Source: an uncultured Anaerolineae bacterium (lineage in GTDB: Bacteria; Chloroflexota; Anaerolineae; J036; Brachytrichaceae). From it: a stretch of DNA of 64,000 bases. A program made the position numbers and the translations under genes. Below the pieces are notes generated by a model. The model saw only the letters and a program-made list of their open reading frames with translations. It was not told where the DNA came from and searched no databases. Of the stretch, positions 39,788 to 49,358 are shown piece by piece (the stretch's first letter is position 1; each line of letters begins with the position of its first letter). Where the stretch lies: contig CALIMH010000013.1 of NCBI GenBank assembly GCA_938028725.1, forward strand, positions 62,001 to 126,000, given 5' to 3'.

Positions 39788-41047
39788 ATGTTCACTCACC
39801 CAGACGCGATCCGCGCGCAGTTCCCAGCCTTGCGGCGCACGATCAACGGCCGGCCGCTGGTCTTCTTCGATGCGCCGGGCGGCACGCAGGTGACACAGCG
39901 CTGCGTGGACTTCATGACCGAATACCTCATCCATCACAACGCCAACACCCATGGTGCGTTTGTCACCTCGCAGGAGACGGACGCGCTGCTCGCCGTGGCC
40001 CACGAAGCCGCCGCAGATTTCCTCAACGCGCGCAGCGGCGACGAGGTGGTCTTCGGCCAAAACATGACCAGCCTCACCTTCGCGCTCAGCCGCAGCGTGG
40101 GCCGTGTGTTGTGCGCGGGCGACGAGATCATCCTCACCCGCCTCGACCACGACGCCAACTTCACACCCTGGAAAATGATGGCTGAGGAGCGCGGCGCGCG
40201 GGTGCGGGTGGTGGACGTTCACCCTGAAGATTGCACACTCGTGCTGGAGGACTTTGCCCGCTTTTGCACTGCGCGCACGCGCCTGGTGGCGGTGGGCTAC
40301 GTCAGCAACGCGGTGGGCACGATCAACCCGCTGACGGAGATCATCCGCATGGCGCACGCGGTGGGCGCTTGGGTATTTGTGGACGCTGTTGCTGCTGCGC
40401 CGCACCTGCCGATTGATGTGCAAGCGCTTGATGCGGATTTCCTCGCCTGCTCGGCCTATAAGTTTTGGGGGCCGCATCTGGGGTTGCTATACGGCAAGCG
40501 TGAGTTGCTCGAACAGTTGCCGGCTTACAAGGTGCGGCCGGCCGCCGACACATTGCCCGATAAGTTCCAAACCGGCACGCAGAGCCATGAGGCCGCCGCC
40601 GGCCTGATCGGCGTGATGGAGTACTTGGAGTGGCTGGCCACGCAAGCGGAGGCCCTCCCCCCGGAGCCTGCGCCGTTGCGCAGCGCCCGCGCCGCCGTCG
40701 TGCATCGCGCTATGCGCGCTATCCAGGCCTACGAGAGGGACTTGGCGCGTTACCTGATTGCACAAATCACCGCCATTCCCGGTGTGCGCTTCTTCGGCAT
40801 CAGCGACACCTCACGGCTTCACGAGCGTGTCCCGACCATTGCCATCCGTTACCGCGACGAGCATCCGCGCCACACAGCCGAGCGCCTGGCTGCTCAAGGC
40901 ATCTGCGTCTGGGATGGCAACTACTACGCGATCAATCTCACGGAGCGCTTGGGTGTGGAAGCGAGTGGCGGTATGGTGCGCATCGGTCTGACGCACTACA
41001 ACACACGTGCGGAAGTCGATCGCTTGCTAAACGCGCTGGAGCGCTAG
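39788..41047 (+). CDS. Class V aminotransferase, cysteine-desulfurase-like (VC1184 type)
   Basis: PLP enzyme of aminotransferase class V, 419 residues. The N-terminus FDAPGGTQVTQRCVDF is typical for the cysteine-desulfurase-like subgroup. The PLP aspartate is in WVFVDAVAAAPH and the PLP lysine in CSAYKFWGPHLG. The C-terminal half has RVPTIAIRYRDEHPRHTAERL. Members are not proven cysteine desulfurases; the mobile-loop cysteine of SufS/IscS is not recognisable. ATG 39788 is chosen over ATG 39776 because a TATGCT box covers the latter. It ends 21 nt before the YfhO-like gene. Confidence 0.85.
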   Translation: MFTHPDAIRAQFPALRRTINGRPLVFFDAPGGTQVTQRCVDFMTEYLIHHNANTHGAFVTSQETDALLAVAHEAAADFLNARSGDEVVFGQNMTSLTFALSRSVGRVLCAGDEIILTRLDHDANFTPWKMMAEERGARVRVVDVHPEDCTLVLEDFARFCTARTRLVAVGYVSNAVGTINPLTEIIRMAHAVGAWVFVDAVAAAPHLPIDVQALDADFLACSAYKFWGPHLGLLYGKRELLEQLPAYKVRPAADTLPDKFQTGTQSHEAAAGLIGVMEYLEWLATQAEALPPEPAPLRSARAAVVHRAMRAIQAYERDLARYLIAQITAIPGVRFFGISDTSRLHERVPTIAIRYRDEHPRHTAERLAAQGICVWDGNYYAINLTERLGVEASGGMVRIGLTHYNTRAEVDRLLNALER

Positions 41048-41068
41048 CGCAGGCGGGTGGTGAGGACA

Positions 41069-43720
41069 ATGCGAACGTTGGAGCCGGGGCGATTGGCGCG
41101 CGTGGTGTGGCAGGAGGGGCGACGGCAATGGCCTGTGGCGGCGTTGGTGGCGCTGATCGTCAGCGCAGCTTGGGAGCTCGCGCTGGCCGGCCGCATCATC
41201 GCGCGGGGCGACCTGTTGCTGTACTTCTACCCGCTGCGCGAGTTTGCTGCACAGGCGCTGCGAGAGGGGCGGCTGCCGCTGTGGAATCCTTACGTGTTCA
41301 TGGGCGCGCCGTTCCTGGCGAACATCCAAACGGGCGTGTTGTATCCGCCCAACGTGGCGCTCACATGGTTGCCCGCCGAGCGCGCCGTGTCGCTGAGCAT
41401 TGTGTGGCATTTGGTTGTTGCCGGCCTCGGCGCGTATGCGTTGGGGCTTCGCTTGAGGCTTGGCAGGGCGGCCAGCTTTGGCCTCGGCACCGCGTTCGGG
41501 TTGGGGGGGTACTTGGGCGCGCAGGTGGAACATCTCAACCAACTGCAGACTTTGGCTTGGCTGCCGTGGGCAATCACTGGGCTTTGTGCGGCCGCCCAGG
41601 GGGAGCCGCTGCTGCGGTCGGCGTGGTTGTTGGCGCTTGTGCTGACCCTGCAGCTTCTGGCAGGCCACACGCAATCGCTCTACATCGCGCTGGTCGGCAT
41701 GGCGCTGAGCGCGCTAGTGCTCGGTGGATGGAGCAGGGAGGCGGGCAATCCCCTCGGCGCGAGGGCACAAGCGCGCGCTTGGCTGGCGCCGGCTTTGGCG
41801 CTGGTCATCGCGGTGGCGCTTGCTGTGCTGCTCGGCGCAGCACAACTGCTGCCCACCTGGGAGCTATCCCGCGAGTCAGCGCGTGTGGGTGGGTTGCCTT
41901 TTAACGAGGCCGGCTCATTCTCATGGCGGCCGTGGGTGGTGGGCCGCGCCTTGTTGCCCACCTACGGCGACCCGCTTTTCCCGGAGTATGTGGCTTATCT
42001 CGGCGCTGTGGGTTTGGCGCTGGCGGTGTTGGGCGGGTTAGCCGGCCCGCGGCAGGGTGGGAGGGCTTGGTGGTTGGGCGGCCTGCTGATCGGCGTGGGC
42101 GTGGTGTTGGCGCTGGGTGTCGCCACGCCGCTGTTCCCGCTGCTGTATCGCTGGTTGCCGGGCTTCGGCTTCTTTCGCGCGCAGGCGCGCTGGTTGGCCC
42201 TCTTTGCGTTGGGTGCGGCGACGTGGGTGGGGGTGGGGGTGGCGCAGCTAGCGCGTCGGCAGCCGGCGATCCCTCTGCGCCGATGGCTGATGGCCTGGGC
42301 GCTGGTGTTGGCAGGAGTCGGCGCAGCAGTTTGGCTAGGGGCGCGCTTGTCGCCAGAAGCGGCGTATGCCTCGTTGCCGCCGGGCCGTGTGCTACTCGGC
42401 TGGGGCGGTGGCGCGCTGCTCGCCACGCTCACGGTGGCGTTTGCGCTGGGCGTGCGTCGGCGCTGGGCGGTGATGCTGCCGCTGGCGGCGCTGGTGGGCG
42501 AACTATGGGTTGCGGCACAGTTCCAGCCGTTTAGTCGCACCACCGACCCGCAGGCGCTCACCTCGTTGCGTCCTAGCACAGCCTTTCTGCTCCATGCGCC
42601 GCGCCAGGGACGTGTCCTGGCGCTCTCCAGCTTGGGGTTTGACCCCGGTGACAAGCCGGAGCAAGAGCTGATCTACCTTCAGCAACTTGATCCCGACGAG
42701 GTCTACGACCGCCTGATCGCTACGAAGCACAAAGAAATTCTCTCCCCGAACTTGTCCAGCTACTACCGCATTCCCAGCGTGGATGGCTACGATGGTGGCC
42801 TGTTGCCCACCCGCCGCTACGCAGCGTTCGTGCGGCAGTTTGCTGCGCTGCCCGCTGGGACGGTGGACGGCCGACTGCGCGAGTTTCTCAGCGGCTTGCC
42901 CGAGGCGCGCTGGCTGGAGGCAATGGCTGTGCGCTACGTGATCGCCGACAAGACGCAGGACATTTTTGTTGACGACGTATACTACGACCTCCTGGTCGCC
43001 CAACCGCTGACGAGGCCGATTGACCTGCCGTTACAGCCGTACGAGTCCACCGCGCTGGGTCTTGTGTGGAGCGCTGGCGAGGAGTTGCCCGCCGAGGCGG
43101 AGCTGGGACACGCGATCATCCGCTTTGCTGCCCACGAGCCGCTGACGCTCACGGTGCGAGCCAGGCGCCTGGCCGCGCTGCCATATCACCACGCGCGGCT
43201 GAGCTGGGACGAGCCGCGCGTGCCGCTGACGTTGACGCTGCGGCTGGGGCGCCGTGCGCCCGACTTGCGCGCCATCACCAGCATAGACGCGCGCGATCGC
43301 TCCTTTCTCGCTCAGCCGCTGCTCGGCGCGCATGCGCTGCGCGTGGTGCACTCCGGCGACGTGAAGGTGTACGAGCACATGCGCCCTGCGCCGCGCGCGA
43401 CGTTGAACGGCGAACCGGCCCACGTCGTGGACGAGGCCGAGACCTGGGTGCGCGTGGCGCTGCCCCAGGATCACAACGGTGGCGAGTTGCTGCTGCGCGA
43501 TGCCTGTTACCCAGATTGGCAAGCCGTCACGGCGACGGGTAGTCCGCTCGATGTTCGCTGCGCGGAAGGGATGTTTCGCGCGGCCTTTGTGCCGCCCGGC
43601 GTCAGCGAAGTGAGGTTTGTCTATCAGCCGCTGAGTGTGCGGGTGGGTGTTGTGCTGAGCGGCCTCGGCGCAGCGCTGTGGTTGGTGCTGGGCTGGCTCA
43701 GTCGCCGCCGCCGAACTTGA
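41069..43720 (+). CDS. YfhO-family multi-spanning membrane protein
   Basis: Membrane protein of 883 residues resembling the YfhO family. The N-terminal two thirds hold about a dozen helices after the conserved first loop RGDLLLYFYPLREFAAQALR and LPLWNPYVFMGAPFLANIQT. The motif EHLNQLQTLAWLPWA is also present. The last 400 residues form a large extracytoplasmic domain, then a final helix and a basic tail (WLSRRRRT). In Firmicutes YfhO transfers sugars to lipids or teichoic acid; the superfamily is related to GT-C glycosyltransferases. A GTG at 41057 is an alternative start. The 3' end overlaps the convergent leuD by 23 nt. Confidence 0.82.
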   Translation: MRTLEPGRLARVVWQEGRRQWPVAALVALIVSAAWELALAGRIIARGDLLLYFYPLREFAAQALREGRLPLWNPYVFMGAPFLANIQTGVLYPPNVALTWLPAERAVSLSIVWHLVVAGLGAYALGLRLRLGRAASFGLGTAFGLGGYLGAQVEHLNQLQTLAWLPWAITGLCAAAQGEPLLRSAWLLALVLTLQLLAGHTQSLYIALVGMALSALVLGGWSREAGNPLGARAQARAWLAPALALVIAVALAVLLGAAQLLPTWELSRESARVGGLPFNEAGSFSWRPWVVGRALLPTYGDPLFPEYVAYLGAVGLALAVLGGLAGPRQGGRAWWLGGLLIGVGVVLALGVATPLFPLLYRWLPGFGFFRAQARWLALFALGAATWVGVGVAQLARRQPAIPLRRWLMAWALVLAGVGAAVWLGARLSPEAAYASLPPGRVLLGWGGGALLATLTVAFALGVRRRWAVMLPLAALVGELWVAAQFQPFSRTTDPQALTSLRPSTAFLLHAPRQGRVLALSSLGFDPGDKPEQELIYLQQLDPDEVYDRLIATKHKEILSPNLSSYYRIPSVDGYDGGLLPTRRYAAFVRQFAALPAGTVDGRLREFLSGLPEARWLEAMAVRYVIADKTQDIFVDDVYYDLLVAQPLTRPIDLPLQPYESTALGLVWSAGEELPAEAELGHAIIRFAAHEPLTLTVRARRLAALPYHHARLSWDEPRVPLTLTLRLGRRAPDLRAITSIDARDRSFLAQPLLGAHALRVVHSGDVKVYEHMRPAPRATLNGEPAHVVDEAETWVRVALPQDHNGGELLLRDACYPDWQAVTATGSPLDVRCAEGMFRAAFVPPGVSEVRFVYQPLSVRVGVVLSGLGAALWLVLGWLSRRRRT

Positions 43721-44246
43721 CCTCCGGCATCGGCAGATGCTCCGTGCCGAGCTTGCGGCGCAGCATGGGGATCAAGCCGCCCGCTTGGATGATCGCCATC
43801 ACGGAGGGCGAGATCGGGGGAAAGCTGAACTGCATGGTCGCGCCGGAGGGTTTGCGCAGCACGATAGTGTGCGCGTCTAGGTCAATCTCCAGCTGGTCGC
43901 CCTTCTCCGCGTGTGCTGTGACCTCTGGGCAGACGATCGGCAACACGCCGTTGTTGACGCAGTTGCGGAAGAAGATGCGGGCGAACGAGCGTGCGACGAT
44001 AGCGCGCACGCCGGCCATCTTCAGGCACACGGCGGCTTGCTCGCGTGATGAGCCGCAGCCGAAGTTCTTGCCGGCCACGATGATGTCGCCGGGTTGCACT
44101 TGCCGAGCGAAGTCCGGGTCGAGGTCCTCCAGTGCGTGGGCTGCAAACTGGCTCACATTGGTGAGGGTGTAGGTGTATTTGCCGGGGAAGATCACGTCGG
44201 TGTTGACGTCGTCTCCGTACACCCAACAGCGGCCGCTAAGTTGCAT
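43698..44246 (-). CDS. leuD: 3-isopropylmalate dehydratase small subunit (archaeal-type LeuD/HACN)
   Basis: Small subunit of an aconitase-family hydrolyase, 182 residues. It carries the swivel-domain motifs YGDDVNTDVIFPGKY at the N-terminus and GKNFGCGSSREQA around residue 60, then VARSFARIFFRNCVNNGVLPI. Its length and sequence fit the short archaeal/methanogen type, which includes isopropylmalate and homoaconitate dehydratases. It needs a LeuC large subunit with the 4Fe-4S cluster; none lies in the window. ATG 44246 or GTG 44252 are both possible starts; TATAAT lies 10 or 4 nt before them. Confidence 0.92.
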   Translation of the reverse strand: MQLSGRCWVYGDDVNTDVIFPGKYTYTLTNVSQFAAHALEDLDPDFARQVQPGDIIVAGKNFGCGSSREQAAVCLKMAGVRAIVARSFARIFFRNCVNNGVLPIVCPEVTAHAEKGDQLEIDLDAHTIVLRKPSGATMQFSFPPISPSVMAIIQAGGLIPMLRRKLGTEHLPMPEVKFGGGD

Positions 44247-44256
44247 AAGCACGGGG

Positions 44257-44262
44257 ATTATA
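44257..44262 (-). promoter_or_regulatory. -10 box for leuD
   Basis: TATAAT on the minus strand, 10 nt before ATG 44246 and without a Shine-Dalgarno in between. The divergent TATAGT at 44278-44283 probably serves the GT39 gene. Confidence 0.55.
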
Positions 44263-44365
44263 GGCTTTATTTGCGTGTATAGTAATGTTCACGTATGGGA
44301 AAGGGATTAAAACCCTCGTTGGCGCTGGCCGGCATCGCGCTGATGAGCCTGAAACGCAACGGCGC

Positions 44366-46333
44366 ATGAGACGCACTCGCGCCGCGCGGGAGCACAACGT
44401 GAGGTTCATCCGCTGTAGCGCAATGTGGGTTGCGTTGGCGACGCTGCTGGGCTTCGCGCTGCGCCTGCCGCTCAACGGCGTGATCCCACCCCGCTGGGAC
44501 GAGGGTTGGTCTATCGCCCATGCGTCGCTGCCGGTCGCCGAGCTGCTCTTTATCACCGCCGCCGACGTGCACCCGCCGCTGTACTACCTGGCGCTTAGCG
44601 CATGGCAGCGCGCGACCGGCCACGAACTGTTCGCCGCGCGATACCTCTCCGTGCTGCTGAGCACGACGGCCATCCCGCTGGCATATGTCGCCGCGCGCGC
44701 CTGGTCGCGCTCGCAGCGCACTGCCGTACTGGCTGCGCTTTTCATGGCCTGGATGCCACTGGCGGTGTATTACGGCGCTGTGGTGCGCATGTATGCGCTC
44801 GCCCCATCGTTCACGCTGTTGGCAGCGTATGGCGCTTGCCGCAGATTGGCAGTCGGAGAGCAAGGATCGGAAGGCGGCGTGAGCTTCCGCCTTCAACCGA
44901 CTGTTATCTTTGCGGTCGGCGCCATCGGCGCGATGCTGACGCTCTACCACGCGGTCTGGGCATTGGCAGCCATCGCGATCTACGCTCTCGGGCGCGCCGG
45001 CGCACAACGCGCATGGCGGGTTGCGCGCGACATTGCATTTTCTGCTGTAGTTGCGGCGCTCATCTTCGCGCCGTGGGGTTGGTATGCCGTGCCGCAGTTT
45101 CTGAGCCGCGCCGCCGCCGAGGCGCAGACCAATATCGGACAACAATTCCCGGTGAGCTACTTCGTGCAGCAGGGCATATTCGATCTCACGATGGCCCAGC
45201 AAGTCGGCGTAGCAGGCCCGCTGGCCATCGGGTTGATCGTCGCCGCGGGCGTCGCAGCAGCCCTGGCGCGCAAGCGTCGGCCGAGCTTATTAGCGCTGCC
45301 GCTGACGATCATCGCGTTCACGCTGCTGGGCGTGGCGTTCGCTGCGCGACAGTGGGCGTTCAACGCGCGCATGTTGATCTGCGCAGCGCCGGCGCTGGCT
45401 ATGCTGCTGGGCTGGTCGTTCGACCAACTCCTCGCAGAAACCGCGCGCCATGCCGAGGGTAAGGCGCGAAATAGGATGCGCTGCGCTGCGTCCGCGCTGG
45501 CCGGCTTAGCATTGCTCGCCGTTTACTGGCCCACCAGCACGTCGTTCGTCTATGCGAAGACGCTCGAAGTGTTCGACCCCTACGACCCGCACACCTATCG
45601 CGCGCACATCGCGCCGCTCGCTCGGCCGGGCGACCTGGTCTTCTTCAACGTGCTCAGCCCGGCGGGGTTCTATGCGTTGGATCGGCAGGCCGGCGACCCT
45701 CGCTGGTCCTACGCGCTGACGTGGGACCCGGTGATCGAACCGCGCGAGCGCTGGGAGGCGCGCATCACCCAGGCAGCGCAACAGCACGACCGGCTGTGGA
45801 TTGTGCTGTATCGCGGACTGGCCGGCCAAAACGGCCATCTGCGCGGCTGGATGGACTCGAACTTCTATCCGGCCCATGCGCAGTGGGGCCAAGAAGAAGT
45901 GTTCTACGGGCTATATGGCGTGGCCCGCTATCCCCTGCTGCCCAGCGATGCCGCCGGCGCGCGCTGGGGCGACATCGTCCTGGAGGATGCGCGCCTGCCG
46001 AAGGCAGCGTCGCCCGGCGCCGTTGTGCCGGTAGCGCTCACCTGGCGCGCCAAGGCGCCGATTCTCAGGAACTACAAGGTCTTCGTGCATGCCATTCGCC
46101 CTGATGGCGGCATGGCCGCCCAGCACGACGCGCAGCCGCTCAACGACCTGCGACCGATGACGACCTGGCCGATGGGTGAGGCGGTGCGCGACCATCACGG
46201 TCTGGCGTTGCCGGCGGACTACCGGGGGGCGCTGCGGATCGTCGCCGGCCTATACGACCCGGACACCGGCGAGCGCCTGCGCACGGCCAGTGGAGCCGAT
46301 GTTGTGACGCTTGCAACCGTCGTTGTGCGCTAA
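44366..46333 (+). CDS. GT39/ArnT-like membrane glycosyltransferase
   Basis: Polytopic membrane protein of 655 residues with 10-12 helices. The first periplasmic loop contains the GT-C signature acidic residue in PPRWDEGWSIAHAS, followed by AADVHPPLYYLALSAWQRATG and ARYLSVLLST, typical of the PMT/ArnT/RgtA group that uses lipid-linked sugars. The C-terminal 150 residues form a soluble beta-rich domain that ends AGLYDPDTGERL; the same domain is seen in the truncated gene at the right edge. The frame is open to 44285; ATG 44366 removes a non-hydrophobic leader, but ATG 44285 or GTG 44399 remain possible. Acceptor unknown. Confidence 0.82.
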   Translation: MRRTRAAREHNVRFIRCSAMWVALATLLGFALRLPLNGVIPPRWDEGWSIAHASLPVAELLFITAADVHPPLYYLALSAWQRATGHELFAARYLSVLLSTTAIPLAYVAARAWSRSQRTAVLAALFMAWMPLAVYYGAVVRMYALAPSFTLLAAYGACRRLAVGEQGSEGGVSFRLQPTVIFAVGAIGAMLTLYHAVWALAAIAIYALGRAGAQRAWRVARDIAFSAVVAALIFAPWGWYAVPQFLSRAAAEAQTNIGQQFPVSYFVQQGIFDLTMAQQVGVAGPLAIGLIVAAGVAAALARKRRPSLLALPLTIIAFTLLGVAFAARQWAFNARMLICAAPALAMLLGWSFDQLLAETARHAEGKARNRMRCAASALAGLALLAVYWPTSTSFVYAKTLEVFDPYDPHTYRAHIAPLARPGDLVFFNVLSPAGFYALDRQAGDPRWSYALTWDPVIEPRERWEARITQAAQQHDRLWIVLYRGLAGQNGHLRGWMDSNFYPAHAQWGQEEVFYGLYGVARYPLLPSDAAGARWGDIVLEDARLPKAASPGAVVPVALTWRAKAPILRNYKVFVHAIRPDGGMAAQHDAQPLNDLRPMTTWPMGEAVRDHHGLALPADYRGALRIVAGLYDPDTGERLRTASGADVVTLATVVVR

Positions 46334-46357
46334 TCCGGTGCGCGCCGTGTCACGAGC

Positions 46358-46996
46358 ATGAACAGCGACGAACTCGGGTATTACCTGCATCCTGCCGCGC
46401 GCGACGGTGAGCCGGGCTACCCGCGACTAGATGTCAACATCTTCGCCGCGCCAACGCATCGCCATTACGACACGCGCCGGCTGCACCTGCCAGTCGCTCA
46501 CTTCGGCAACCTGCGGCGGATGGACATCCGCCATCCCTGGCATCCGGCGAATTACCGCGTTTGCGCAGGGCTCATCACCCTGTACGACTTCGTGGACAAG
46601 CCCGTGACGTTCTTCAGCTTTGGCGGAAATGCCGTGGTCGAAGTGCTATCTGATCACACCCATTGCGCCATCACGTCCGATGCGCCCATCTTGCACCTGA
46701 TCGAGGAGGAAGACCCGGCCACGCTGCTGGGCGAGGCGTTCGAAGCGCTGCTGGCGCGACGACGCGGCGCCTGGGCCAGCAGACAAGACGAATATGAACT
46801 GCGACTGACGAGGGTCGAACCCGTGGCGCTTTACCTCGCCTGTCTAGGCGCGTTGCATCGCACACTCAATGAAGGCGCACATCCGCCCAACGACGGGCGA
46901 ACTTCTCTGCGACGCGCACTCCATGACGCGATCGGCGCCGCCGAAGCGCAAGGACGGCGAATAGCACACGGGCCGGCGCTAGAGCAACTGCTTTGA
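46358..46996 (+). CDS. Protein of unknown function downstream of GT39 gene
   Basis: Soluble protein of 212 residues that I do not recognise. It is histidine and aspartate rich near the N-terminus: LDVNIFAAPTHRHYD, PVAHFGNLRRMDIRHPWHP. The middle reads GLITLYDFVDKPVTFFSFGG. The second half is helical with repeated arginine (ALLARRRGAWASRQDEYELR). No signal peptide or membrane segment is visible. Codon choice and composition match the neighbours, so it is probably a real gene. It starts 24 nt after the GT39 gene and ends next to a dead transposase. Confidence 0.6.
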   Translation: MNSDELGYYLHPAARDGEPGYPRLDVNIFAAPTHRHYDTRRLHLPVAHFGNLRRMDIRHPWHPANYRVCAGLITLYDFVDKPVTFFSFGGNAVVEVLSDHTHCAITSDAPILHLIEEEDPATLLGEAFEALLARRRGAWASRQDEYELRLTRVEPVALYLACLGALHRTLNEGAHPPNDGRTSLRRALHDAIGAAEAQGRRIAHGPALEQLL

Positions 46997-47002
46997 GGCG
47001 CT

Positions 47003-47673
47003 TTATCGGCTTTCCGTCAGCACACTGATGCAGCGGACAGATTGCGGGCAAACGAGCAGGGTGCATTTCTCAAAGGCGTCGAAACGACCACTCATCACAG
47101 CCATGCGAAATGGCATCGCGTTGCTCAGGCCGGCCCGAGACCAGCGCATCCCGCCCCGACTGAAACGCGCCTTGACCTGTTTGGCACCCGCCTTGATCGT
47201 CCCGCTGCCGATAGGCGCACCCGCAGCCTGAAAGTCACGATATGGCATCCGTTCGTGGTGCGCGCGGAAGTAGCCGGCTTCCAGGCGCAAAGCCTCGCTG
47301 CGATGGAATCTGACGTGCGCCGGCGCGCCTCATCCAAGTAGTCAGCAAGGGTGCTGGCCTGGCCGTTGTAAACCAGCGGGGTGTGCTGGCTCACCCAGGC
47401 CGCCGCTGCCTCTTCCGCGCTACGCAGGGCGTGGGCAGCCTGCCATGTGGGCGCTTTCAGGAAAGTGCTGCTCGGCCAGATGCCAAATCCACTCCGCCCC
47501 ATCGGCGGTGACCGAGGTATCCGCAGCGCGATGCCGGTGCCGCGCGTCGGCCTCGGCCCTCAGCTTCTCGCCCAACCCTTCCGGCCCACCCAGATGCCAG
47601 ACAAATCCATCAGGTCGGCAATCTCGGCGTCGATCACTTCACGAATCGCTTGGATGAGTCTGGCGTTTGTCAT
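47003..47673 (-). pseudogene. Dead transposase, ISKra4-like
   Basis: Remains of a DDE-type transposase in several frames. An ATG at 47673 begins MTNARLIQAIREVIDAEIAD. Another frame carries ADGAEWIWHLAEQHFPESA, the catalytic-aspartate motif of ISKra4-like enzymes. The C-terminal frame, ending at 47003, has YRDFQAAGAPIGSGTIKAGA and GGMRWSRAGLSNAMPF, which match the family's PIGSG and GMRW motifs. Between them lie frameshifts and a deletion, and the second catalytic region is gone. I could not find terminal inverted repeats. The family name is from motif memory and moderately certain. Confidence 0.7.
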
Positions 47674-47870
47674 GCCCTGTATTTTGCCCCTGCGGAGAAA
47701 TGCACCCCCAGCAACGCGCCTTCGTTCAGGTAACGTATCATGGTATGGCTGCTTGTTCCAGCCTAGAGTATGTCCGAGGATTCAATTATCGGCCACACGC
47801 AGAGGAGTCTGCGAATCGGCGGCTTGCTCGTAATGAAGAACTGCGCGATATGTCCCAGTTCACGCGAACT

Positions 47871-49211
47871 TCAGGCGCTCTTTTTTAGCGGTGGCAGCCG
47901 GAAGCTCAACCACGCCCCGCAAGCCGCCAGCAGGCTGACAAAGCCGAACATCACTGCATAGCCGACCTGGGCTTGGCCGCGCGCCACAAGCGCATCTATC
48001 CACATGCCGCCGACGACCGGCGACAAGGCGACCACGCCGCCAAGCGTGTTGATGGCGCCGACATACATGGCGCGGTGCCGTTCCGGCGCGCTGTCTAAGA
48101 GGTAGCCGAGCGCGCCGAGCACCAGCGAATGCTCGATTGCCCCGCGCAGCGCGAAGATCGCGATGAAACCGGCGAGCGCCAGGTCACGCGCCAGCGCGCC
48201 GCGCAGCCAAGCGGCCAGCGCGTAGATCAACGCAAGCAGCGGTGCGGCAAACTGCATGATCGATGCCGCGCGCACCACGCTCAGCGCCGTGAATCGGTCG
48301 GCCAGCCAGCCGAATAACGCGATGCCGCCGATGCCGCCGATGATCAACGCAATGTTGAAGATGCCGGTGGCTGAATCATCGAGGCCGAGTTGATCCTTGG
48401 CGAAGACCAGATAGAACGAGGCGGCCATCAGCTCGATGCCGGTGAGCAGGCGCACGATCATGACGCGTCGGAAGACGGGATCGGCGCGCGTCGCTTCCTT
48501 TAAGCTGGCGATGAAATCCGAGTTTTGCGTGTGGGCGTGCTCCGTTTCGGCCATCGGGTTCTCCTGCAGCAGGCTGATGATGGCCAGCGAGATCACCATG
48601 CAGAGCCAGGTGCAGCCAAAGATGAACGCATAGTTTTGCGGGAAGGGCAATCCGTCCGGCTGCAACACGCGCTCCACGATCAGGCCGGCGCCGATGCCGA
48701 AGAGTCCGCCTATGAATTGACCGACCGAGACGCTGCGCGCGCGCATGCGCGGCGAGAGCGCCCGGCTCATCATGTCGAACCAGGCCACGCCGGCTAGCGC
48801 GTCGCACACGTTGAAGAGGGTCAGACACCCGACCAGCACCCATATCGTCAGGATCGGCGCTTGCGCCTGGGTGATGAGCAACCAGAGCGCAATCAATAGC
48901 AGCGCATTGCGGCCGATCAGGCTGGGAATCGTCAGGTACGGCTTCTGCCAGCGTTTGCCCCGCACGATGTGCGCCGCGACAAGCTGCGGCAGAAACCACG
49001 TCACCGACCACGTCATGCCCACCACGCCGATGAGCGTCTTGTCATCGGTGAGCTGCGACGCCAGACCGACCAGCACGGTCGTCGCCGGGATAAAGTAGGT
49101 GCCGACCATGAATGCCGCGATGTCGCCGGTGAAGGCCAGGACGTTGCGATGGGAATCTATGGGGACGAGTGTTTGGCGATCTTCGATAGCGGACTGCGCA
49201 ATAGTGGTCAC
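47871..49211 (-). CDS. MFS transporter
   Basis: Major facilitator superfamily protein, 446 residues, twelve predicted helices. The helix 2-3 loop region has QLVAAHIVRGKRWQK rather than a canonical GxLaDrxGrr, while the second half keeps GWLADRFTALSVVRAAS. A hydrophilic central loop near residues 220-240 (ETEHAHTQNSDF) divides the halves. Substrate unknown. The GTG start at 49211 lies 6 nt after a TATGAT box without a Shine-Dalgarno. Upstream is the divergent amino-acid binding-protein gene, downstream the dead transposase. Confidence 0.87.
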   Translation of the reverse strand: MTTIAQSAIEDRQTLVPIDSHRNVLAFTGDIAAFMVGTYFIPATTVLVGLASQLTDDKTLIGVVGMTWSVTWFLPQLVAAHIVRGKRWQKPYLTIPSLIGRNALLLIALWLLITQAQAPILTIWVLVGCLTLFNVCDALAGVAWFDMMSRALSPRMRARSVSVGQFIGGLFGIGAGLIVERVLQPDGLPFPQNYAFIFGCTWLCMVISLAIISLLQENPMAETEHAHTQNSDFIASLKEATRADPVFRRVMIVRLLTGIELMAASFYLVFAKDQLGLDDSATGIFNIALIIGGIGGIALFGWLADRFTALSVVRAASIMQFAAPLLALIYALAAWLRGALARDLALAGFIAIFALRGAIEHSLVLGALGYLLDSAPERHRAMYVGAINTLGGVVALSPVVGGMWIDALVARGQAQVGYAVMFGFVSLLAACGAWLSFRLPPLKKSA

Positions 49212-49217
49212 AGGACA

Positions 49218-49223
49218 ATCATA
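49218..49223 (-). promoter_or_regulatory. -10 box for the MFS gene
   Basis: TATGAT on the minus strand, 6 nt before GTG 49211. Predicts a leaderless mRNA. Confidence 0.5.
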
Positions 49224-49303
49224 CGCGAGCGGAAATGACCCTCGCTATGGAACCTCGTTTCAACCGTCATACCGAGCATCTTTATAGGCCGCGCGCGCAA
49301 CAG

Positions 49304-49315
49304 TTGCACTACAAT
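49304..49315 (+). promoter_or_regulatory. TTGCACTACAAT promoter element of the amino-acid ABC operon
   Basis: The 12-mer TTGCACTACAAT ends in a -10-like TACAAT, 43 nt upstream of the GTG start. It matches, with a single difference, the element before the BMP operon at 54151-54162. A strong GAGGAGG Shine-Dalgarno (49344-49350) precedes the start. Confidence 0.45.
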
Positions 49316-49358
49316 CACAAATTAACTTGTTAGCTCATGCATTGAGGAGGAAACGACT

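Noticed and set aside
40630-41904. 424-codon plus-strand frame across the aminotransferase and YfhO-like genes
   Set aside because: Out-of-frame shadow crossing a real gene boundary; arginine/glycine-rich nonsense.
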